DNA from: Blastomussa wellsi
Lineage: Eukaryota; Cnidaria; Anthozoa; Scleractinia; Plerogyridae
Assembly: GCA_947652115.1 (NCBI GenBank)
Contig: OX393567.1
Location: 24,562,050 to 24,626,049 of the forward strand
Direction of reading: 5' to 3'
Length of the DNA: 64,000 bases
Shown here in pieces: positions 11,801 to 22,500 of this stretch. The notes under the pieces were generated by a model. The model made no database searches. It saw nothing but the letters and a program-made list of their open reading frames with translations, and was not told where the DNA came from. The position numbers were made by a program, and so were the translations under genes. Position 1 is the first letter of the stretch. Every line of letters begins with the position of its first letter.

Positions 11801-14800
11801 TCCTACACTGACAGTCACAATACCAGCAAACAGATCCAGGTATCTTTTGCCATCACTGTCCCACAGCCACTGCATATGACCCTTAGTGGGGATAAAAGAA
11901 TTCATACAGAATAAACATTGTAAAATATAACAATGTATGGGTAACCAGGACATTAATTAAGTAACTGTTAACTAACAGTTTCATCTTTATTCGTATTTCG
12001 TTCTGCATGAATTTGTATCGAGGCTCACTCCTGCAATTGTGTGAAACCTTTTTACCTAATATTTACTTCATTTATGTGAATCAAACTCAGATGAAACTGA
12101 AAGAGAGACTTAGGAGACAATGGTCAAAATTATCTCAGACTCTGCTTGAAGATTGTACATGTTTTTAAAAAAGTGACTGATACGTTTTTACTTAAATATT
12201 CAGGTGTTGAGTAGAGTAACCAACAATTTGAAAGAATAGATCACTCTTAAATAACTTTAATTCAGCTGATATCTCTGTGCAACATTAAACTCAGTGAGTT
12301 ATTGGGCTTATATCAATTATAAATGAAAGCACCGTATCTTTTGCAGGACTGGAATATAAGAAACAGCCACCTTGAACGAGTTTCAACAAATTATTTTTCT
12401 AAAACCAAGGATGTAGGTACAGTCACATACTTGTACAATAAATAATACCACTTTATATGTATGTACCTTGCAAATGAACACTGGATTCTTGTAATATGAA
12501 AACAAGGCAGGATTGAGATTGTTCTTCCTCACTTCTTTGGCATGCTCAAATGTAATCCCCTGATAAATAAATTATACCAAATAATATAAATAAATAAAAC
12601 CAAATCAAACAACATGCAGATTAAGGATAAATATTGACGCACCTGGTATGGCTCAGGTTCAAAGTCACATTTTGGCATTTCTAACCCAGGATCCAAAGGT
12701 GCTGGCTTTTGCAGAAGGGGTCCTGAAACAGGTAATGTGAATACATCAATGATGTGCATGTAAGAACACATAATAATTGGATCTGCACTCTGACCAATCG
12801 GCCAGGCTGCCTCCAGAAGTAACCATATCATCCACTATGTGACTTTTAAATTATTTTGGAAAAATGTACTGTATAAAGATATACCGCACTGTACCACTAC
12901 ACATACCTCAATTTGCTATTTGTACAGGAGTCCAGAATTTTTTGGTGATTGCTTATTTTTCCTGAACCAACATTAATGTCTGTTGAAATGCATGAAGTGA
13001 TCCTATATTGAAGGCTGTGATTTTGATTTTGACAATTCTTGTCACTGCCTGGATTTTGGTAGACTTGTTTCAGGTACTTATAATTTACTAACTGATGGTG
13101 GACTCCCAAAAATTATTTCACAAACTCTCTCACTACTTTTAGAGAAGAAAATGAAAGAAAAAGATGGACTTTTATGAGACCAAAAATAGGTTGCATCTTA
13201 AAAAGTTTGCAAAAAAATTATGCATTCAAGCCTAAGTGGCTAATCAATCTCCTGGATGGGATGCTAGTCTATCACAAGGTCACCCCCAGCAGTATGTTCG
13301 TCAGTGCCCATTTATACACCTGGGTGGAGAGAGGCACTGTGAGAGTAAAGTGTCTTGCCCAAGAACACAACACAATATCCCCAGCCAGGGCTCAAACCCC
13401 CGGACCACTCGATCTGGAGGCTACTGCACTAACCGTGAGGCCACCACACCTTCCATGCAGGAGGAGCGGGGTGGATAAACCCAGAAGTACTCCTTTATAT
13501 GGGTTATATAGGGACGTGCCGCTGGATATATAGGGCATGGTTTTTGTCCCCTCAGTCCTAAACAGTGTATATAATTTCAAGCGAGTCTGTCCTAAACGGG
13601 TCCTGGAGTCTTCCTAGACAGGGTATCAGCTTCAAGACGTCCGTTGAGTTTTAAGCAATTCAAAAATCAGAAATATTGAACAGTATTTACTTAGCCAGTC
13701 ATTTTTTTTCAGGGCGAGATATTAGTGCTATTGTATAAAAATGTTTTCCTTTGTCCTAAACAGAGTAGGTGTTTGACATTACTTCTGTCCTAAACAGGAT
13801 CAGGGTTTCAAACCTCCAGTAGCAAAAATGTGTCGTCCTTAAACCAATGTATCGTACCGGTTTTAGTGACCATGCAAAGGTTGACAATAATCGGTTACAA
13901 ACTCTCAGAAATACAAGAGCCCTAAAACGCCAAAATTTAAAGGCCATTTCCAGTCCGTACTGTGCAGTCTCGGGATTTGTTTATATTTCTGTTTTGAATT
14001 TGTTAATACGTTACACTTCGGTAACTGCCTACATGAAGTTTTTGAGTCCGCCATTACGGGTCGTTTTGTTTGCGAGTTTGCAATGAGCTGAAACGTTGGT
14101 TTGGAATATTGCCGAGGTTCGTTTACGCTTTATTATTGTTTTGCAAGGATATCAGGTGTTAATAATGAAGAAAAAAATAAATTTTTAATTTTCATTTTGG
14201 TTTGTTTACATTTCATCGTGTGAGGCGTGAGAAACATTGACGGCGGAGGTTGCACAGTACGGACTGGAAATGGCCTTCAATCGTTGCCCCCTATAATTTT
14301 TTTTTACAAATTTCTTTGTAAATTTTGGCATCTTCGGGCTCTCATATTGCCAAGAGTTTGCAGAGGAAAATTATCAAAATACCTAGGTGCACTAAATTCG
14401 GTATGATAAATCGATCTATCGAGATGAATTTTTGTTTCCATGAAAAGAACTGAAAACTGAAATTTTGCGTGACATAATTTGTACATGGTGGATAAAAAAA
14501 TAAACATGAACATGTATGGCTTTGAGATGTTATAATTTTCCAATGAAATTTCTTCAGTACTTGACTTTTTCCAATAATTAGGCCTAAACTCACTGTCTAG
14601 ACCTAGGAGGAACGTTGGACGCAGTTTGGAATTTGATCTACATGCAGTTCTAATTAAACTGCGCAATCGATCCACACCTTCGGACAGTCATGCAAAGATC
14701 AAATAAACGTTAGCTGTTGATCGGATTGACTCATGACTGAATGACAAAAACATACCTGAACACGTTATAAACCTTCTCCGCACATATTGAAGTCCCACCA

Positions 14801-14849
14801 ACGCAGCACGGGGACGGATTTTGCTGAAAACTGTGCGCCTAGAAGACAT
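5873..14849 (-). CDS. AGXT2: alanine-glyoxylate aminotransferase 2, mitochondrial (17 exons)
   Basis: Class III PLP aminotransferase of glyoxylate, beta-aminoisobutyrate and dimethylarginine metabolism. Exons, 5' to 3': 14849-14756, 12722-12643, 12559-12467, 11881-11790, 11455-11332, 10831-10737, 10036-9943, 9438-9373, 9190-9163, 9071-8971, 8896-8804, 8715-8643, 8254-8195, 8020-7932, 7644-7492, 7010-6912, 5974-5873. All are bounded by GT-AG and all phases agree, giving 511 aa against about 514 in human. The first exon encodes a basic, Arg-rich presequence suited to mitochondrial import. The core motifs are [44 protein letters not shown] and [11 protein letters not shown] with the PLP lysine near residue 349, then HFNTFGGNP and [11 protein letters not shown]. 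All active-site motifs are intact. Introns hold several MITEs and a SINE. Confidence 0.95.
7081..7306. repeat. nested palindromes in an AGXT2 intron
   Basis: 7081-7130 is a 50-bp near-perfect palindrome made of two smaller palindromes around TTCACTTGTGAA and TTCACGTGTGAA. Downstream, 7227-7306 is a second foldback with arms ATGGCCGC and GCGGCCAT plus internal AGAAATTTCT-like symmetry. Together they look like a MITE or a MITE pair. The block lies in the intron between the exons ending at 7492 and starting at 7010, and causes no coding disruption. Confidence 0.6.
13240..13452 (-). mobile_element. SINE family A, copy with tRNA-like head
   Basis: On the minus strand the element starts near 13452 with GTGGCCTCACGGTTAGTGC, a box-A-like segment, and GGGTTTGAGCCC, a box-B-like segment. 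The body blocks TTGGGCAAGACACTTTACTC, CCCAGGTGTATAAATGGG and GACTAGCATCCCATCC follow. This gives the family a tRNA-derived RNA polymerase III promoter and links it to the headless copies at 651 and 45321. It sits in the long first intron of AGXT2. Confidence 0.7.
13940..14277. mobile_element. MITE with ~26-bp inverted ends, AGXT2 intron 1
   Basis: The left end AAGGCCATTTCCAGTCCGTA continues into CTGTGCA. The right end is the reverse complement, TGCACAG followed by TACGGACTGGAAATGGCCTT. The 338-bp interior is AT-rich and non-coding. I found no clear target-site duplication. Confidence 0.65.
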
Positions 14850-15025
14850 ATCGCTCGCAGCGAGATCTGTCCCAGGGGAAGATGATGGAAATGAATTGCA
14901 TGTAATTTAAATGAAATGTGCCTCGCACTGGTAACCTCGTTCACAGGGGCGGGAAGATGATAGAAATTCTTCCCCAGGGCCATCTCCTCTTCCGTAAATC
15001 GTTGGGGGTTGTTGGGGGTAGGGAG

Positions 15026-15313
15026 GCATTCTCGTCCCAAGAGCCGCTTGTCCCTCTTAGCCGGCTGGACCTGTGCACGAGGAACAAGTGGCTCTGGGGA
15101 CACACGATTCGATTCGCTGAAATCAAACAAAGAGAGTCCAATCACATCAGCCGTTTTAAAATCCTTTATCGTTAGCCCGTTTAAAATGGCTGATGTGACT
15201 GGACTTCCTTTGTTTGATTTCAGCGAATCAAATCGTGTGTCCCCAGAGCCACTTGTCTCTCGTGCACAGGCCCAGCCGGCTAAGAGGGACAAGCGACTCT
15301 GGGGACGAGAATG
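15026..15313. mobile_element. hAT-like MITE, copy 1
   Basis: The ends CATTCTCGTCCC and GGGACGAGAATG are inverted, and most of the element folds on itself, for example GCTTGTCCCTCTTAGCCGGC against its mirror. The flanks GTAGGGAG (15018-15025) and GTAGGAAG (15314-15321) look like an 8-bp target duplication with one mismatch. An 8-bp duplication and CA ends fit the hAT superfamily. A second copy is at 58289-58553. Confidence 0.7.
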
Positions 15314-15861
15314 GTAGGAAGGTAGAAACTCTCTCACGAGGTACTGGTAGTGCACCTCTCAATGTTAAGCCGGTTTGGGCGTGGTATAGGTGAGGGATTT
15401 TGACAGTAGTTATACCGTTTCAATGGCCTTTCTAGCAACTTTTTATTGAATGATGATAAGTCAAAGACTACTGCAATGCTGAAACAACGTGATATATTTT
15501 GAACAATATTTCGGCTGGCCAGACCAGCCTTCTTCAGGTTTAGATGTTACTAATTTTTTAACAAGAAATTTTCAATATTATATTATGGTGGTGTCGCATG
15601 TCGCAACACGTATTTGCGAAATCATCATTCATTAATTTTTCAAGTTTGGCTGATTAGATCTCCTGCGAGATCCAACGTTCAGCAGGATCTTCGTCCACGG
15701 CTTTTTAACATTTTATTGACTTTTAGACCATTTACCGGGTTCAAATATGTCACGCGTCTTACATACCTTAAGGATCAGCATTAATGACGAAACAATGTGA
15801 GTGATAAATTTACAGCTCGGTGAAAAAATGATATAGATGAAATGGCTTTCTCTCACCAAGA

Positions 15862-15900
15862 GTTCTCGTAGATCAGTTGGTTAGAGCACCCGGCTGCTCC
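15862..15900 (+). repeat. tRNA-like fragment (SINE head remnant)
   Basis: The segment TCGTAGATCAGTTGGTTAGAGCACCCGGCTGCTCC resembles the D-arm and anticodon-arm side of a tRNA. The B box and acceptor 3' half are missing, so this is taken as a SINE-head remnant and not as a working tRNA gene. Confidence 0.4.
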
Positions 15901-16948
15901 AATATTTTTTTGTCCCCAGCTCGTGTCATATCTGATGATTTCATCTTTATCATTTATTCTCCGAGCTGAAAATTTACTGTCTATCAATAAAATTTATATT
16001 CCTATTTCTTCATGCACGCCGTGCAATCATAAACGAGAGTCTGACGGCAAAAATAGAATTTATATTTCTTTCCTAAACGAGACCTCAACCGCGACAAATA
16101 TTGGTGTTTTTGCCCGGAACACCCTAAGTGAGACGACGAACATCCCCTACTTTCTCACGTGGGAGAGCCTCCACCCCCCCCCCCCCCCACCCCCCGGTGA
16201 TGAATATAAAATATCCAATAACCTCGTTAGTTTAACATTATTATTTAATTCAAAATTTCACTCTCGTATCAATGTTAAAGACTGCTTAATATGCACTCTC
16301 CGTCTCCCGTATTTACACATAAAGTTGTAACACTAGCATTTATTCGCTAAGACGGTACAAAAATAACGCTACGAATTCCGTTACTTTTCCCAAGTAAGAT
16401 TACTATTTGTTTTGTCTTTGTGAGCGATATCTAGCCTAAGAGAGGTTCCTCGTTTCCTCGACGTCAGTCGAATAAGCAAACACGCGATAAGATCAGTTTA
16501 CACGAAGCGAGGTGATTTTCTTGTATGCTCGAGACCAGATGAGGAAATGAGAACTTCCCCAAGACCCACCCACAACAAACAAATATAATTTATCACATAA
16601 CGGAATTCATATATACAAAAATGTTCAGCTGTACAAATGATGAGCACGCGATATCATTCAACCTTATGTTGCCAAATAGTTAGCTACGATTAAATACGGA
16701 TATAAACTCCGCGCTTTGAATAAACGTCAAAATACAAACAATAGTCACTTATTGGAAAATTAACGTTTTCCTCCATTGATTTTGCAAAATACTAGGGCCT
16801 ACAAGTTAGGATGAAGCTTAAACTATTTTTTTTTTACAAAAATATACCAAAACGCAGTTCCTTCCGCACCACTTAGGGCGTGACACCAATATGGCGCGAC
16901 AAAAACAGGTCGACGTTGGAACAACGTGACGTGTCTGTTCAGCCGCTG

Positions 16949-19528
16949 TTATCTTTGCTTCCTCAGTGGAGGCACCAGAGGCTTGAATATTCCACCCCCA
17001 GGTGGTGGAGGCACTCCAGCGTAGCGCTCCCCAGGGGGGAGAGGAGCAGGCGGTAGGGAATCTTCGTCGTCAGAAGGCGCTGACAGGGTGTTATCGAGAT
17101 CGCCAAGAATGTCCTCTATATTTAACTCCCCTGGACCGTCAGATAACGGGGAGGGAACCAGATCTAACTCGTAATCCAGCGGACCGGTCAGGGGTAATGT
17201 CGGGGGTGGGTCACTCGGAGGGGGAGGGGGAACAATAGCGATATCATAGTCCACTTTATCGCTGCTTTTCCAAGACCTCTTTTTAAGCCCCGTGTTCGAC
17301 TTCGTTGAATTAAGTGAAGGTTTTTTCATGTTAATGTCTTCTATTCCTTCTTGCCAACCAGACGGTGGGTTACCAGTCTGGATATCAAACGGCAAAGCTA
17401 CAGTGTGAGACTCATTGTTATTGCCGAGCTCTTTGAAGTGAACTGGAGGTGGTGGAACGATTTCGAGATCCAATGAATCCACACTTGTTTTCGAAGGAGA
17501 TCGTTCAGATTTACCATCCATCCACTCCAAAGGAGGTGGAGCAATGATCCCAATTGAGTCTGTACCATTTTGGGACACAGTGCTTTCGCGGTCTGGCGAA
17601 CCAGGGCCAGATTTTACCCCGTAAGCCCTGGGAACGAGAGACGATAATACTGGGGGCGGAGGAGGTTTAAAGCTTGGCGGTCCGTTTTCTTTTGTGTTTT
17701 GGTTCAGTTTAGAACCAAATTGAGGTTTGAGCGGTAAAGTAGGCTTGGACGACGACGCAGTATTGGAATCTCGAGTTGGAATTTCATTCTTATCAAGGCA
17801 TTCCAAGACACCATTAACCGGACTGAAGGAATTCAAACGATTTCCTTCACTCGAGCTTCGCGCTGGTTGTGTCGCTTCTTCTCTTATCGCATCTGCTATG
17901 GACGATACCCTTGGGGGAGGTGGCGGTTTAATCCGTGGAGACCTTTCTAAGCTGGGCGATGAAGATGTCGACGAGGGTGTTGAGTCGGATACAAGTTTTG
18001 CCGAGGCGAGTCTTGGCGATCCAGGCATCACAACGGGAAGTCGCGGTGAACTTGGCGACACCGGGGATCGTAGGTTACCCTCACCTGACGAGGCAGCTTC
18101 ATTTGGAACATTTCCTTGTCGGTTTTTTGGCTGGTACGGGGGTGGTATGGGTGGTGGTTTTTTGACAGCATTTGGATCAGTTGGAGTTTGCAATTGTGAA
18201 GCAACGTGCACTGTGTTTTTTGGTTTGTAAGGAAGAGGTTTAGGGGGCGGGGTACGCCTCACGTCTTCACCACTTTTCTTCGGCAAATTACGAACGACAT
18301 CTGTCGAGAAGTAGGCCTCCACATCCGTATTCGCAGCGGTATATTCAGCTTCAGAATACAGCGTTTCGTTGATAGCATGTGGCCAGCGGACTGCTTCTGT
18401 AACTTCTGCGTACTCTGCGTCCACGTTTACAGTGGAAGAAGAGCCCACAGCCGAGCTTGACAGGCTAACATCACGAACAGGGGGCGCTGGAGCTCTATCC
18501 CTGAACGGGCTGGGCGGTGCAGGGGGCATGTCTTTTCTGTTTTCAATGCGATGTTGTTGAGGTCGTGGCGCAGGTGCTGCAGGAGATGCTTCCTTACGCG
18601 GTTCAACAACTTCGTACGTATTTTCCTCATAATCTTGCAAAGTTTCTCCACAGCTTGTGCTCGTCTTTGAATCGTTCAAGCGAGTTTGCTTTAGAGACGC
18701 TTGAGGTGAGCTGTTGCGAATCGGTGGGGGTGGGGGTGACGGCTTGGAGGGTGGCGAGAGAGACGATACGTCTTCCTCTGTATAGTTGCGGTCAGGAATG
18801 GTTGGTGACTGTTCATCAATGCCGTCTTCTTTCTTCGCTTTCTCAGTTACACTGCTCGTGAAGAAAGACTTGGGTTTTTTCAGGGACAAGTTTGGTTTGG
18901 AATAGCCAGGAACCTCTTTCTTGTCAGCACTTTCAAATACGGACATCATGCTTTTCACGCTACCATTTGGGGAAGTACTGGGCTCTGGTTTGCTCTCTAC
19001 TGTATCGCTATTCAGTTCAAGTTTCGGAAAACCCTCTTTATTTGTTTTACCATCTGTTCTGATGTCTTCACCATCACTTACACGCTGCGGGAATGCTACT
19101 TTAATAGGCTCTTCATTACTAACTGTCGTTGTAACTGTGCTTCTAGGGACGCTAACCTCTTTACTGCGATCAAAACTAGGCGATTTCGGTTTTGTCTTCG
19201 GAGGCGGTGGTGTTTTAGGTTTTGGAGGAACTGGTGGTTTCGCACGCTCTATGACAATCTTAGAAGCTTCTTGCTTTGGCGGGGACGAGCTAACATCCAC
19301 AACAGTCCACGTCTCAGCGGTAGTCGGCTGCGGCGCTGCATCTTTCGTGTGTGTTTCAACGAATGGTCCACGTGGAGAAGACATCGGAGAAAACACGTCT
19401 TCAGTACTGCTCTGGCTCTGGAGGCGTTTCTTTAGGTGAAATTCTTCTAAACTTTTCTTCAACTCATCCTTGCCTTCCAAATCTGGATCGCTCATGCTGC
19501 GTTCTTTCTTCAGCTGCTTTGCACGTTC
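16949..19528 (-). other. last exon of delphilin: 859-residue proline-rich tail
   Basis: A single exon continues the FH2 C-terminal helix (ERAKQLKKERSMSDPD) into a long low-complexity tail that ends PPPGGGIFKPLVPPLRKQR before the stop. It has many PPPP and PPKP runs, typical ligands for profilin, SH3 and WW domains. A degenerate repeat of acidic and hydrophobic residues followed by proline occurs near the end: IIAPPPLEW, LEIVPPPPV, YDIAIVPPPPP, YELDLVPSPL. Tyrosine motifs YEVV and YAEV could be SH2 sites. Exon phase continuity shows it belongs to the formin and is not a separate gene. Roles are inferred from composition only. Confidence 0.85.
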
Positions 19529-22500
19529 CTAAGAGAAGCAAAAAGCGCATTAGTAAATAACAGAGCAGAGGAAAACAATAACTAGTCACCCGACAAAGGA
19601 TTTTGTAAAACAGCACTCAACAAATGACAGCAACGCATTAGGAAGACAAGTGATACGACTTTCCCCGGAGATGTATTACAAGTTTCCCCGTACCCTGCGT
19701 AGCCGGCGGGAGTGGCGGGTCCGAGCGACTCAGCATTCGATTCCCCTCCCCCCAAATAGAGCGGTTGGAAACCAGCGCACTTTGCATTTCAGAGTTATGG
19801 CGGTGCATGAGGTAAAGTTACGATCATGTTTGTCGAAAAACACATACTTATCTCGCGAGTTTTAGGCATTTGAGAAGTTTAAGTGTTAGGAAAAGTGTTC
19901 ATATAAATGGCAGGCGGGAGAAAGGGGTGATCGTGATGTGTGATGAGCACGAACCTGTCTCTGTTTTTCTCTTTTAATTTGTTCTTCTTTCTGCTTCAAC
20001 TTGGTTAAATTTTCTGAATGTGCCCTCTGTGGAATAAATAATTGGCATCAGAAAATCCCCTATCAAACACTATGCAACAGTTGAAAACATTGACAGTGAA
20101 TCAAAAGTCTAAGGTAAGAGACACGAGCGAAATAACCACCTCGCACTCTATCAAAAACCCGGAAAACCAGCCGTTCTGAAGGTAAAAATCCAAGCTATAT
20201 GCGATGAAGTGAGTTTTCGAGACCGCAATGGTCCTCTCTACAACCGCTGTATCTAATTTCTGCATTGTTTGTTACCCGGTTCTTTGCAATCAAACGATAC
20301 GCAAAACACAGCAAACTCTACTATGCAAATGCATTCTGCTCCTCGAAAAATTCTTCCTCGGGAAGACCTGGCTTCGGGACGAAGACTCTGGGAAGGCTCT
20401 ATACATCACTCACCTCAAAATTCATAATAAACGCAGCAAATATACCAAAGAAATCTTCTGTAGCGGCTGATGACGGTTTCTCTCCAAAAAATTTCACCGT
20501 TTCTCGAAACTCCTGGGTGGATTTTTCTTGCAGGCTGAGCAGATCGTTTAGTTCACCTTCGGTATCGTCAATAATGTTCTAGAAGTTAAAGAAACAGTTT
20601 AGCTCTCACAATAGCATCAAAACGTTCAGTGGCCAATACAAAGAGTGTCAACTCTGTATCTGAGACAATTATTATGCATGCCAGCTTCAGTTTGGTTTGT
20701 TTGATTTTATTTCAGTTTTTGACTAACCACGAATAAAACCTAACACTTCCATACCCCGAAAATAAACAAAGAAATTTAATTTTTAGGAACTAGTATTCCA
20801 TTATTCATCAGAACATGATCCAACGCCTATTAAAAACCAAAAACACTGTTTGCAGCGAAATGTGTGCAAAGAAACCTTTTGACAACACGAATCCAAAACA
20901 AAGCTGGTGGTAACCACAGGTGGAAAGCGCGGGGAAAATGGAAACCCGTGGTATGGGAACATTAACTAACCTTCACCGCCAGAGAAAAGCGGTCATTTGG
21001 ATCTTGTGATTTCAGTGATCTGAACGCTCCAAGGTCTTTCTTCAACTCCTGTATAGAAGTACAGTAATATATAGATTTAGCCACGCCAAAAAACGGAGCT
21101 CCGAAAGTCTTCATTAAAAACACTAGCGTGAGCAACTACTCAGGAAAAATTCAACAGCCGAAATAAATCACAATTACACGTCAACTCCAATTACAGAAAT
21201 TCCGCTTAAAGACCATGAAAAATTACAAAATCCTACCAGAACGCTAGAAAAAACCAGGCTTCAGCCCACGATAAATGAAAAACCAATACCTGGTCAGCGG
21301 TCAAATTTAAAAAAATCACGCGACATCGATGAGTTTTAAATCTTTTCTGCGATATGCCGGGGTAATGGTGATGCTGGTCAGCGGTTACCTTCTTTTGAAA
21401 GCTGTCAACTGTACATAACATGTCTAATATCAAAGCTGTAAGTCTACATTAACCCGGCCTATCTCAAGGTTGGAGTATGGCCGCCATTTTGGGCGACGTC
21501 GTATAGTACGCGCCCGCGAGCCTTGCCGCTTACAATTTTGACCACAAAAAATGAAAGGCATGGTTCCGGAGTTCCCCTATTATGTAGATTTACTTCAAGT
21601 GCAAACAGTAGAAAGACCATCACGTTTGAAATAACGCGGGAACAAAAAATACTCGTTTTGGGAAATCCTCCTATAAAAACTTTCAATACTCATTTGAACA
21701 GAAGAACAAATCCAAACGGAATTTCCTCCTTACAAACCTGCATTCCAGCCTTTAACTCCTCTACTTCACCAGCGACCATTTGCCCTGAAACTAACAAAAG
21801 AAAACACAGAAAATCAGAACAGGGAAATTCATCTAATAATTTTCTCCCAACCCGAAAAACGAGGCCAGACCACAACACGGGGAACCTCGTTCCCTACTCT
21901 TTGCGAGAAGTGCGTGGGTTCCTTACCGTAACACTGAAGATGCAGTAGTAGATAAGACCTTCGGTTTTTCATCCTTATCCGAGAAGACTAGTCGGTGTAG
22001 AACGTCTAACCATTTGAAGATGTCATTGCAAAGGCAGCACATTCTCCTCAGTTATTTTAGGACCCTGAGTGTTGGTCGTTGGTCCAGTCGAACCCAAAAC
22101 CTTCCGCACAGCAGTCCGGCGCTTTACCAACTGAACTAGCCAGGCGGTGGCAATACATGCATTGTTTCCCTTAAGGAGGGAAAATCCTTACCTTTTGCAG
22201 CTGTTTGAACCGAGGGAATTTCTTCTTTGATGTTCAAAACTTCAGGACATTTTGATTCGATTGATTGTACTAGGAAGTGCAAAAGCGTCGACTTGTTATC
22301 TGATGTCTTGGTGTTGCTGAGCTGGAGAGGTTTCAAACGAACAAAAAAGTACGAATAATTAATATCTATAGTTAAAGACAAACAAAAGGAAAGGAAATGT
22401 TGAAAAAAAGGCCTAACAGATTAAGATGATTTCCGCAGAACATTCGAACAATAATGGAAAAAATAAAGTTACCAAAAAATCTCATAATTAAAGGTAAGAA

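Larger units (their letters stand above)
14850..16948. other. spacer between AGXT2 and delphilin genes
   Basis: It holds the AGXT2 promoter and 5' UTR side, the hAT-like MITE at 15026-15313, and a block at about 15430-15560 with TTTCGGCTGGCCAGACCAGC, which resembles the conserved 3' region of coral retroelements (family uncertain). A tRNA-like fragment lies at about 15862-15900 and a poly-C tract near 16172-16188. The last few hundred bases before 16948 should carry the delphilin 3' UTR. No coding gene is supported. Confidence 0.5.

Noticed and set aside
14765..15355. 196-codon minus-strand frame upstream of AGXT2
   Set aside because: It runs through the foldback arms of the hAT-like MITE. 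The real AGXT2 first exon is in another frame with a mitochondrial-type presequence and a good donor.
15923..16330. 135-codon plus-strand frame crossing a poly-C tract
   Set aside because: The composition is unlike protein, no homology is recognised, and it sits between repeat fragments.
17727..19439. Long plus-strand open frames (17727-18230 and 18921-19439)
   Set aside because: They are antisense to the delphilin last exon. Proline-rich codons read backwards as Gly-rich frames, and no splice or homology support exists.
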